From an uncultured Candidatus Peregrinibacteria bacterium (GTDB taxonomy: Bacteria > Patescibacteriota > Gracilibacteria > Peribacterales > Peribacteraceae): a DNA stretch of 10,683 nucleotides. The stretch is from assembly GCA_913054215.1 (NCBI GenBank), contig CAJXJE010000015.1, positions 1-10,683 on the forward strand, written 5' to 3'. A model generated the notes under the pieces. It was given only the letters and a program-made list of their open reading frames with translations, ran no database searches and was not told where the DNA came from. Shown here piece by piece: positions 5,426 through 10,683 of the stretch (within the stretch, counting starts at the first letter, position 1; every line of letters starts with the position of its first letter). The position numbers and the translations under genes are program-made.

Positions 5426-7513
5426 ATGTTTCCCGTTTATGCAGACTCATTTAGCAATTCTCTTGTTGTTATCCTTTCCTCAGGAGTCCTTGCTCTCCTC
5501 ACTGCTGCAGTATTTCGTATCCTTATAAGCATGCGCAGTCCTGGAACGGAAAAAATGCAGCATATAGCTAATCAGATTCGTGCTGGTGCTATGGCATTTT
5601 TGCGTCGTGAGTATCGGGTTATTGGCATCTTTGTCGTTGTCGTTTCTGCACTACTGTATGGCCTTTTGGATACAGGTTTTGCCAATGTTCAGTCTGGAAA
5701 CTGGGGTGTCCCTACAACATCTGGAAGCTTTGTTCTTGGAGCACTGTGTAGTGTGATTGCCGGATTTATCGGTATGCGTACAGCAACTGTTGCCAATGTT
5801 CGAACAACTCAAGCCGCACGCACAAGTCTCGGGCCTGCACTTCGTATTGCGTTTCTATCAGGAGCAACTATGGGTCTCTCTGTTGTAGGACTTGGAATCA
5901 TCGGTCTTACAGGAGCGATGATTTATCTTATACAGGTCATGGGTCTTTCACTAGCAGATACGCTTCATGCACTTACAGGATTTTCCTTTGGTGCATCTTC
6001 CGTTGCTCTGTTTGCTCGTGTTGGTGGTGGTATCTTTACTAAGGCTGCTGATGTTGGAGCTGATCTTGTGGGTAAGGTAGAAAAAGGTATTCCAGAGGAT
6101 GACCCTCGTAACCCTGCAGTTATTGCTGATAACGTTGGAGATAACGTTGGAGATGTTGCGGGAATGGGTGCAGACCTCTTCGAGAGCTATGTTGGTTCTA
6201 TTCTCGCTGCCATGCTTATTGGTATGACAGTGTCATGGGGCAATATAGAATCCGCTGTATTGTTTCCTTTATATGTCTCCGCACTTGGAATCGTCGCTGC
6301 GATCATCGGTACATTTGTCGTTCGCATCGGGAAGGGGAGTTCCAATGTGCATGGAGCATTAAAGAATGGACTGTTCCTCGCGTCCGCAATCGTGATTGCA
6401 GGAACGTTCTTCCTTGCCAATAACATGCTGCCAAGCGATGTATGGTTTGGTGTGTTTATGGCTATGGTTGGAGGACTTGTTGTTGGTCTCGTTATCGGAC
6501 TTCTTACGGAGTACTACACATCAGATCACTACAAGCCGGTAAAGCAGTTGGCAGAAAGTGCAAAGACAGGATCTGCAACAACGATTATTGCAGGACTTGC
6601 TCTTGGATACAGTTCCACATTCCTACCAGTTCTCTGTATTGCAGCTGCTATTGGGCTTTCGTATTCTTACGCAGGGCTCTATGGTATTGCAATTGCTGCA
6701 GTGGGAATGCTTTCCACTCTTGGAATCTCTTTGGCAGTAGATGCCTACGGACCTGTAGCAGATAACGCTGGTGGACTTGCGGAGATGGCATCACTACCGA
6801 AGGCTGTTCGTAGCCGAACAGATGCACTCGACTCTGCAGGAAACACCACCGCAGCTATTGGAAAGGGGTTTGCTATTGGTTCTGCTGCTCTTACTGCATT
6901 AGCTTTTTTCTCTGTATTCTCAGAGCAGGCAAACTTACAGACCATTAATCTCATGAATCCAAATACACTTATTGGTCTTCTGATTGGAGGAACACTACCG
7001 TACGTATTCTCAGCATTGACGATGAACGCTGTTGGCCGTGCTGCGTTCTCTATGATCGAAGAAGTTCGTCGTCAGTTCAGAGAGATCAAAGGACTCATGG
7101 AAGGTAAGGCAGAAGGTGACAGTGCACGTTGTATAGATATTGCGACATCCGCTGCTATCAAAGAGATGACACTGCCCGGTATTATTGCAGTCTCTGCCCC
7201 TATTATTATAGGCCTTCTCCTTGGTGCCGAAGCTCTTGGAGGAATGCTTGCTGGAGCTCTTGTCTCAGGTGTACTTCTTGCCATTTCTATGGCGAACTCT
7301 GGTGGAGCATGGGATAACGCAAAGAAATACATCGAAGCAGGAAACCTTGGTGGAAAGGGAAGTGAAACCCACAAGGCTGCTGTTGTTGGAGATACTGTAG
7401 GAGATCCATTCAAAGATACTTCTGGTCCTTCTATCAACATCCTCGTAAAGCTGATGACAATCGTTTCTGTGTTGACAGTAAGCCTCTATTCAGCAACAGG
7501 ACTGATTGGATAA
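5426..7513 (+). CDS. hppA: Membrane-bound ion-pumping pyrophosphatase (K+-dependent type, probably Na+)
   Basis: Hydrolyses pyrophosphate in the cytoplasm and uses the energy to pump Na+ or H+ across the membrane. At 695 residues with about 16 hydrophobic segments it has normal family length. The active-site motifs are complete: DVGADLVGKVE (209-219), DNVGDNVGD (235-243), DNAGGLAEM (446-454) and GDTVGDPFKDTSGPS (655-669). The K+ determinant reads GNTTAAIGKG (472-481): Ala476 and Gly479 are found where K+-independent enzymes have Lys and Thr, so it should need K+. The gating-region Glu is in ADLFESY (E253). As I recall, K+-dependent enzymes with Glu at this place are mainly Na+ pumps, while K+-dependent H+ pumps have Gly here and a Glu shifted by four. 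Na+ transport is therefore the better guess. It is flanked by terminators and is probably monocistronic. Confidence 0.96.
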   Translation: MFPVYADSFSNSLVVILSSGVLALLTAAVFRILISMRSPGTEKMQHIANQIRAGAMAFLRREYRVIGIFVVVVSALLYGLLDTGFANVQSGNWGVPTTSGSFVLGALCSVIAGFIGMRTATVANVRTTQAARTSLGPALRIAFLSGATMGLSVVGLGIIGLTGAMIYLIQVMGLSLADTLHALTGFSFGASSVALFARVGGGIFTKAADVGADLVGKVEKGIPEDDPRNPAVIADNVGDNVGDVAGMGADLFESYVGSILAAMLIGMTVSWGNIESAVLFPLYVSALGIVAAIIGTFVVRIGKGSSNVHGALKNGLFLASAIVIAGTFFLANNMLPSDVWFGVFMAMVGGLVVGLVIGLLTEYYTSDHYKPVKQLAESAKTGSATTIIAGLALGYSSTFLPVLCIAAAIGLSYSYAGLYGIAIAAVGMLSTLGISLAVDAYGPVADNAGGLAEMASLPKAVRSRTDALDSAGNTTAAIGKGFAIGSAALTALAFFSVFSEQANLQTINLMNPNTLIGLLIGGTLPYVFSALTMNAVGRAAFSMIEEVRRQFREIKGLMEGKAEGDSARCIDIATSAAIKEMTLPGIIAVSAPIIIGLLLGAEALGGMLAGALVSGVLLAISMANSGGAWDNAKKYIEAGNLGGKGSETHKAAVVGDTVGDPFKDTSGPSINILVKLMTIVSVLTVSLYSATGLIG

Positions 7514-7530
7514 TCTTCATATATAGATTT

Positions 7531-7689
7531 TAAAAAGAGCGCCTGCACAGGCGCTCTTTTGATATCTTTTAGAGGCGGCGGGATGTGCCAGCCAGTCGCT
7601 CTTGAATGAATATATCGTAAACGATATGAGAACCGGGGACTGGAGGACACATCCGCCTAGGTGATGAGAAGCCGAAGTGGCCTCTCGTT
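7531..7689 (-). ncRNA. Probable standalone structured small RNA, family unidentified
   Basis: This stretch has no coding content but dense pairing. In plus coordinates, 7577-7587 pairs with 7648-7657 (10 bp, one bulged G). CCAGTC 7592-7597 pairs with GACTGG 7638-7643. ATATCG 7612-7617 pairs with CGATAT 7622-7627 around a 4-nt loop. AGAGGC 7571-7576 can pair with GCCTCT 7680-7685, which competes with a local hairpin of 7666-7673 with 7679-7686. The minus strand is preferred because a promoter (7696-7723) points into it, with a predicted start at 7689 directly before the structure, and the perfect hairpin plus T5 at 7556-7532 ends it. The RNA would be about 155 nt. I see none of the landmarks of RNase P, SRP (GGAAG-type loop), tmRNA or 5S. 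A 6S-like long irregular hairpin is an open possibility. A plus-strand RNA from an extended -10 (TGaTATCTT, 7560-7568) is the alternative. Confidence 0.55.
7533..7560. terminator. Bidirectional terminator shared by hppA and the minus-strand RNA
   Basis: GAGCGCCTG (7537-7545) and CAGGCGCTC (7548-7556) are perfect inverted repeats, flanked by A4 at 7533-7536 and T4 at 7557-7560. On the plus strand the stem is followed by TTTT and later CTTTT, and it ends hppA. On the minus strand it is followed by TTTTT, so it can equally end a transcript coming from the pyrG side. Confidence 0.93.
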
Positions 7690-7695
7690 GCTAGT

Positions 7696-7723
7696 AGTGT
7701 AGCCTAATGTGCTTTACATGCAA
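7696..7723 (-). promoter_or_regulatory. Minus-strand promoter for the small RNA
   Basis: Read on the minus strand, TTGCAT (7723-7718), a 16-bp spacer and TACACT (7701-7696) form a promoter-like pair, with the predicted start at an A at 7689. TACACT is also the -10 hexamer proposed for two plus-strand genes here. It diverges from the pyrG promoter at 7749-7776. Confidence 0.5.
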
Positions 7724-7748
7724 GTATTTTGTGGTATTGCATAATAGC

Positions 7749-7826
7749 TTGCTTTCGCCTCTAAATACGGTAATATCTTGGGCGGGCGTCTCCCCCGAGA
7801 CCAACGGAAGAAGCCCTTTGTTTAGT
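7749..7826 (+). promoter_or_regulatory. pyrG promoter and G/C-rich leader
   Basis: TTGCTT (7749-7754), a 16-bp spacer and TAATAT (7771-7776) precede a predicted start near 7783-7784, giving a leader of about 43 nt to ATG 7827. The initial transcript would read GGGCG then GTCTC-CCCC-GAGAC (7788-7801, a 5-bp hairpin). GGGC at 7784-7787 can also pair with GCCC at 7813-7816, which is followed by TTTGTTT. Initiation with GGGC ahead of a C-rich strand recalls CTP-sensed attenuation of pyrG in Firmicutes, but the similarity is only suggestive. There is no SD at the ATG. Confidence 0.45.
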
Positions 7827-9527
7827 ATGAATCCTTCAAAAAAAGCCAAATCTCAGAATCGAAAGAACCCGGAAGGGAAGACCAAGAAAGACCCCCGTTA
7901 CATTATTGTCACTGGTGGTGTGTGTAGCAGTCTTGGAAAAGGTATTGCAGCAGCATCTATCGGTGCCATATTAAAAGCTGCGGGTTTAAAAATATTTGTA
8001 CAGAAGCTCGATCCGTATCTGAATGTAGACCCTGGTACTATGAGTCCGTTTCAGCATGGAGAAGTGTTTGTGACCGATGATGGAGCGGAGACAGACTTAG
8101 ATCTTGGCCACTACGAGCGGTTCATCGATGAGCCGATGAGTAAGCTTTCGACCGTAACATCTGGACGTATTTATACGGAAGTATTGGCGAGGGAGCGTCG
8201 TGGAGATTATCTTGGGGGTACGGTACAAGTGGTTCCCCATGTTACAGATGCTATCAAAGCTTCTATTATTAATGCTGCAGTAGAAAGTGAATGCGATATT
8301 ATGATGGTGGAGATAGGTGGAACGGTTGGCGATATCGAAGGAGAGCCATTTCTCGAAGCGATTCGACAAATGAAAACAGAGATGGATCGTGAGCATATTT
8401 TTCACGTGCATCTCACACTACTTCCGTATCTCAAAGGATCCAAAGAACTCAAAACAAAACCTACACAGCTTTCGGTGAGAGAGTTGCGTCGCATTGGATT
8501 ACAACCAGATATGATTTTAGCTCGTGCGGACTATCGTATCCCCAAAGAGTTGCTCGATAAAATCAGTAGATTCTGTTCGGTGAAACGTGAGGCAGTTATC
8601 CCTGCACAAACATTGCATAGTATTTACGATGTACCAGTTGCACTTCAAAAATACAAGATCGCACAGGTAATAGGAGAGCAGCTTGGGCTTTTAGATTTGA
8701 AACCTGATATGACAGAGTGGATAGAGGGAGCTAAGCGACATGAGAAAGCATCAAAAGATATCAAGATTGCTATGGTTGGAAAGTATACGAATCTTGAAGA
8801 TGCATATTTAAGTGTAGTAGAAGCCATAAAGTCTGCTGCGGTATATAACAAACGTAAGGCAGAGATCCTATGGATCGATTCAGAAAAATTGGAAGCAAAA
8901 GATAAAGAAGCGTGGGCTCTACTGAAAAGTTGTAGGGGAATGATTATTCCTGGTGGGTTTGGTATTCGTGGTATCGAAGGCAAGATCGCTGCAGCAAATT
9001 ATGCACGAGTTAATAAGGTTCCCTACCTCGGGCTTTGTTTGGGTTCACAGATTCTTGCAATTGAGTTTGCTCGTGCAAAGCTTAAGGATAAACAGATTAC
9101 GAGTGAGGAGTTTGACGAAGATGAGAAGCTTCCTCGCAGTAAGTATCTCGTGCACTTCATGCCAGACCAGCACAAAGGAAGGGCAAAAGGAGGAACGCTC
9201 AGGCTCGGGTCTTATAAATGCAAGCTCAAGAAAGGCACCAAGGCGTATGAAGCGTATCATTCGATGGGATTCATAACAGATGATACAGATGAGATTTCCG
9301 AACGTCACAGACATCGGTATGAGTTTAATAACAAGTTCCGCAAAAGGCTGGAGGAGAAGGGGCTGATATTTTCTGGTGAGTGGCCCGAGACGAAGCTAAT
9401 GGAAATTGTGGAAATCAAAGATCATCCCTTCATGCTTGGGTCACAGTTTCATCCAGAGTTGAAGAGTAGGCCACACAAGCCTCAGCCACTCTTTAATGCA
9501 TTTATGAAGGCAGCAGTGGGTAAATAA
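7827..9527 (+). CDS. pyrG: CTP synthase (glutamine-hydrolysing)
   Basis: Converts UTP to CTP with ATP and glutamine-derived ammonia, the last step of pyrimidine nucleotide synthesis. The frame opens at 7707, but those codons include the promoter. ATG 7827 is chosen, giving 566 residues, about 20-30 longer than usual because of a basic N-terminal tail (MNPSKKAKSQNRKNPEGK). The synthetase domain shows the P-loop SSLGKGI (34-40), TDLDLGHYERF (89-99), RRGDYLGGTVQVVPH (124-138) and EIGGTVGDIEGEPF (162-175). The C-terminal class I glutamine amidotransferase has the nucleophile Cys404 in LGLCLGSQ, the lid motif GTLRLG (456-461) and the His542/Glu544 pair in QFHPE. All catalytic residues are present, so it should be active. 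It provides CTP for nucleic acids and for the CDP-lipid used by the phosphatidyltransferase encoded at 3490. Confidence 0.97.
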   Translation: MNPSKKAKSQNRKNPEGKTKKDPRYIIVTGGVCSSLGKGIAAASIGAILKAAGLKIFVQKLDPYLNVDPGTMSPFQHGEVFVTDDGAETDLDLGHYERFIDEPMSKLSTVTSGRIYTEVLARERRGDYLGGTVQVVPHVTDAIKASIINAAVESECDIMMVEIGGTVGDIEGEPFLEAIRQMKTEMDREHIFHVHLTLLPYLKGSKELKTKPTQLSVRELRRIGLQPDMILARADYRIPKELLDKISRFCSVKREAVIPAQTLHSIYDVPVALQKYKIAQVIGEQLGLLDLKPDMTEWIEGAKRHEKASKDIKIAMVGKYTNLEDAYLSVVEAIKSAAVYNKRKAEILWIDSEKLEAKDKEAWALLKSCRGMIIPGGFGIRGIEGKIAAANYARVNKVPYLGLCLGSQILAIEFARAKLKDKQITSEEFDEDEKLPRSKYLVHFMPDQHKGRAKGGTLRLGSYKCKLKKGTKAYEAYHSMGFITDDTDEISERHRHRYEFNNKFRKRLEEKGLIFSGEWPETKLMEIVEIKDHPFMLGSQFHPELKSRPHKPQPLFNAFMKAAVGK

Positions 9528-9533
9528 GCAATA

Positions 9534-9595
9534 TTGAAAATCTGAAAAATTGAAAGAGGATATTGCAAGGAGAGATCGTTTTTTCAGCTTTTCAA
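9534..9595 (+). repeat. A/T-rich inverted repeat between pyrG and ABC ATPase gene
   Basis: TTGAAAATCTGAAAAA (9534-9549) and TTTTTCAGCTTTTCAA (9580-9595) are inverted repeats of 16 nt with one mismatch. A second inverted pair, GCAATAT (9528-9534) and ATATTGC (9560-9566), partly overlaps it. Further T-rich sequence to about 9610 makes it a possible pyrG terminator. The same GAAAA-TT building blocks recur after the next gene at 10368-10431, suggesting a dispersed element. Confidence 0.6.
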
Positions 9596-9614
9596 CTTTT
9601 CTTTTTTTCAAATT

Positions 9615-9629
9615 TGCTACTATGTAGCT
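9615..9629 (+). promoter_or_regulatory. Extended -10 box placing a leaderless start at ATG 9630
   Basis: TGcTACTAT (9615-9623) is an extended -10 element followed by exactly six bases and then the ATG at 9630. The mRNA should begin on the start codon. No SD and no good -35 box are seen, which fits an extended -10 promoter. Confidence 0.5.
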
Positions 9630-10364
9630 ATGGCTCTTCTTGAACTCAAAGACCTCTCGCTGACCATTGGTGAGCATCAGATCTTACAGAATATCAGTTT
9701 TGATGTTGGAGAAGGTCAGATTATAGGTCTTATTGGGCCTAATGGCTCGGGGAAGACCACACTCTTTAACGTGATCTCCGGATTCCTCAAATCTTCCGGT
9801 GGGTCTATTACACTTGGTGGTGAGGATATTAGTGGGTTCAGCCCTTCTCAGAGAGCGAAGAAGGGGATCGGTCGCGTGTTTCAGAACTTCGGTATTTTTA
9901 GAGATATGACATTAGAAGATAACATTTTGGTAGCACTTGAGGCGCTTCCGAAGGAGCAGAGAAAAGAACTCGGAGACTTAAAAGACGTTGTAGCAGGAAC
10001 ACTCGATATGGTGGGACTGTCTTCGTGTGGCAAAAAGAAAGCGGGGTCTTTGTCTGGAGGACAAATGCGTCTACTGGAAATTGCTCGTACATTAAAAGCA
10101 GGTAAAGAGCTCTTCTTGCTGGATGAACCTACAGCAGGAGTCAGCCCGAAGATGACCGTACAGGTGGCGGATATCATTAAAGAATTGAAAGACGAAGGGA
10201 AGACCGTGCTCATCATTGAGCATGATTTGCCGTTTATCGCCTCTATCTGTGATGCGGTTGTTGTACTGGATGTTGGGCAAGTGGTTTTGCAGGGAACTCC
10301 AGCACAAGTAAAAGAATCCAAACAGCTCAAAGAGATCTATTTTGGGGCAGATCCAACTACGTAA
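9630..10364 (+). CDS. livG: ABC transporter ATP-binding protein, LivG-like (branched-chain amino acid family)
   Basis: A 244-residue cytoplasmic ATPase that powers an ABC importer. Motifs in order are: Walker A GPNGSGKT (36-43), Q-loop RVFQNF (Q85), signature LSGGQ (141-145), Walker B LFLLDE (161-166) and H-loop IEHD (H198). The layout FQNFGIFRDMTLEDNILVA and the C-terminal VLDVGQVVLQGTPAQV followed by IYFG are typical of LivG rather than LivF, which usually has a VPEGR segment. The helical insert is somewhat short. The next gene encodes a matching LivJ/LivK-type binding protein. The permeases (LivH/LivM) and LivF are not in the window and presumably lie downstream or elsewhere. The family covers leucine, isoleucine and valine but also urea, short amides and other ligands, so the substrate is uncertain. 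Confidence 0.88.
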   Translation: MALLELKDLSLTIGEHQILQNISFDVGEGQIIGLIGPNGSGKTTLFNVISGFLKSSGGSITLGGEDISGFSPSQRAKKGIGRVFQNFGIFRDMTLEDNILVALEALPKEQRKELGDLKDVVAGTLDMVGLSSCGKKKAGSLSGGQMRLLEIARTLKAGKELFLLDEPTAGVSPKMTVQVADIIKELKDEGKTVLIIEHDLPFIASICDAVVVLDVGQVVLQGTPAQVKESKQLKEIYFGADPTT

Positions 10365-10367
10365 TTT

Positions 10368-10431
10368 TGAAAAGTTGAAAAGTTGAAAAAAGAAGTTCTA
10401 ATGATGAGCTTTTCAAATTTTCAGTTTTTCA
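10368..10431 (+). repeat. A/T-rich inverted repeat after ABC ATPase gene
   Basis: Three GAAAA units spaced by GTT at 10368-10389 face T-rich complements at 10410-10431. The 22-nt arms give 19 Watson-Crick pairs, two G-U pairs and one mismatch, with a 20-nt loop. The T run that follows (10439-10445) makes it a plausible terminator for the ATPase gene. It resembles the element at 9534-9595 in composition and placement. Confidence 0.6.
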
Positions 10432-10434
10432 TGT

Positions 10435-10485
10435 TTGCTTTTTTTCTGAATTGATTCAGAATGGCTCCCTATTCCCCATAACTAC
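10435..10485 (+). promoter_or_regulatory. Putative promoter and palindrome before binding-protein gene
   Basis: TTCTGAAT-TG-ATTCAGAA (10444-10461) is a perfect palindrome with 8-nt arms and could be an operator. It overlaps a possible promoter, TTGCTT (10435-10440), 16-bp spacer, CAGAAT (10457-10462), giving a short leader without an SD. A repressor bound at the palindrome would cover the spacer and -10. Alternatively the palindrome and the preceding T run belong to the upstream terminator. Confidence 0.3.
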
Positions 10486-10683
10486 ATGAAACGTCTCCTT
10501 GTTCCACTCTTTGCCCTCGGTATCCTTCTGAGTGCTTGTTCACCTGTTGCCGATGACGGTACAGGACCTATTAAGATTGGATATATTGGCCCGCTTACAG
10601 GGGATGCATACACTTATGGTGTAGATACACTCAATGGAGCAGAGATTAAAGTTGCAGAGATTAACGCTGCCGGTGGAATCAAC
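10486..10683 (+). CDS. Substrate-binding lipoprotein of LivJ/LivK-type ABC transporter (3'-partial)
   Basis: Only the first 66 residues are in the window. MKRLLVPLFALGILLSAC is a lipoprotein signal peptide with the lipobox LSAC, so Cys18 should be lipid-modified and hold the protein at the outer face of the membrane. The mature start PIKIGYIGPLTGDAYTYG continues into GAEIKVAEINAAGGIN. Both match the beginning of periplasmic-binding-protein type I domains (Peripla_BP_6) that capture branched-chain amino acids and related ligands. It sits 121 nt after the LivG-like ATPase gene, supporting a shared transporter, though an inverted repeat and a possible promoter separate them. The ligand cannot be inferred from this fragment. 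Confidence 0.88.
   Translation, partial: MKRLLVPLFALGILLSACSPVADDGTGPIKIGYIGPLTGDAYTYGVDTLNGAEIKVAEINAAGGIN

Noticed and set aside
7658..7682. Hammerhead-like string (TGATGAG followed by CGAA) on the plus strand
   Set aside because: The core needs CUGANGA and GAAA separated by a stem. Here the first base is G, the second motif reads CGAAG, and there is no stem between them.
7571..7686. Resemblance to a ZTP (pfl) riboswitch from CCGGGGA and CCGCCTAGG
   Set aside because: The conserved ACUGGCG strand needed for the pseudoknot is missing, and the bases around GGGGACTGG are used in a different perfect stem.
7707..7826. N-terminal extension of CTP synthase from ATG 7707
   Set aside because: These codons overlap the predicted promoter, have no similarity to CTP synthase, and the family N-terminus begins shortly after ATG 7827.
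8645..8983. Minus-strand open frame inside pyrG
   Set aside because: It is antisense to a conserved domain and no independent coding signal is visible.
1..10683. Alternative genetic code with UGA as glycine
   Set aside because: Conserved genes such as proS, hppA and pyrG contain no in-frame TGA, and at least two genes end in TGA at the expected family length.
1..10683. CRISPR array, tRNA, rRNA or insertion sequence
   Set aside because: No regularly spaced repeats, no cloverleaf or rRNA landmarks and no transposase were found. The Cas4-like nuclease alone does not indicate a CRISPR system.

Overview
The window looks like part of a small-genome, non-model bacterium, plausibly a Patescibacteria/CPR lineage. 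This is an inference from four things: a 416-residue prolyl-tRNA synthetase without the usual editing insertion, a membrane pyrophosphatase, short intergenic gaps, and the absence of a Shine-Dalgarno motif at every start I could inspect. TGA is used as a stop and no conserved gene contains an in-frame TGA, so the Gly-UGA code of Gracilibacteria/Absconditabacteria is not in use. No mobile element, CRISPR array, rRNA or tRNA was seen.

Layout, all genes on the plus strand. 1-938: an unrecognised acidic protein, possibly 5'-truncated by the window edge. 953-3432: a tight run of a PD-(D/E)XK/RecB-Cas4-like nuclease with four Fe-S-type cysteines, a divergent-PAP2 (DUF212) membrane protein, and proS. 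3490-4194: a CDP-alcohol phosphatidyltransferase for phospholipid head groups. 4227-4694: a small protein with a YtxH-like membrane anchor and a histone-H1-like Lys/Ala tail. 4791-5300: a secreted Arg-rich protein, then a strong terminator. 5426-7513: a membrane-bound pyrophosphatase (K+-dependent type, probably Na+-pumping), then a bidirectional terminator. 7514-7826: the longest gene-free stretch. It carries a probable minus-strand structured small RNA with its own promoter and terminator, and the promoter and leader of pyrG. 7827-9527: CTP synthase. 9630-10364: a LivG-type ABC ATPase. 10486 to the window end: the start of a LivJ/LivK-type substrate-binding lipoprotein. Two related A/T-rich inverted repeats flank the ABC ATPase.

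The genes are mostly housekeeping: charging of tRNA-Pro, CTP supply (CTP also feeds CDP-lipid synthesis), phospholipid head-group transfer, energy recovery from pyrophosphate, and uptake of amino acids or similar ligands. The two most interesting non-coding signals are these. First, an apparently standalone structured RNA lies on the minus strand between hppA and pyrG. Second, -10-like hexamers repeatedly sit 6-9 nt in front of start codons that lack an SD, which suggests that leaderless or near-leaderless mRNAs are common here.
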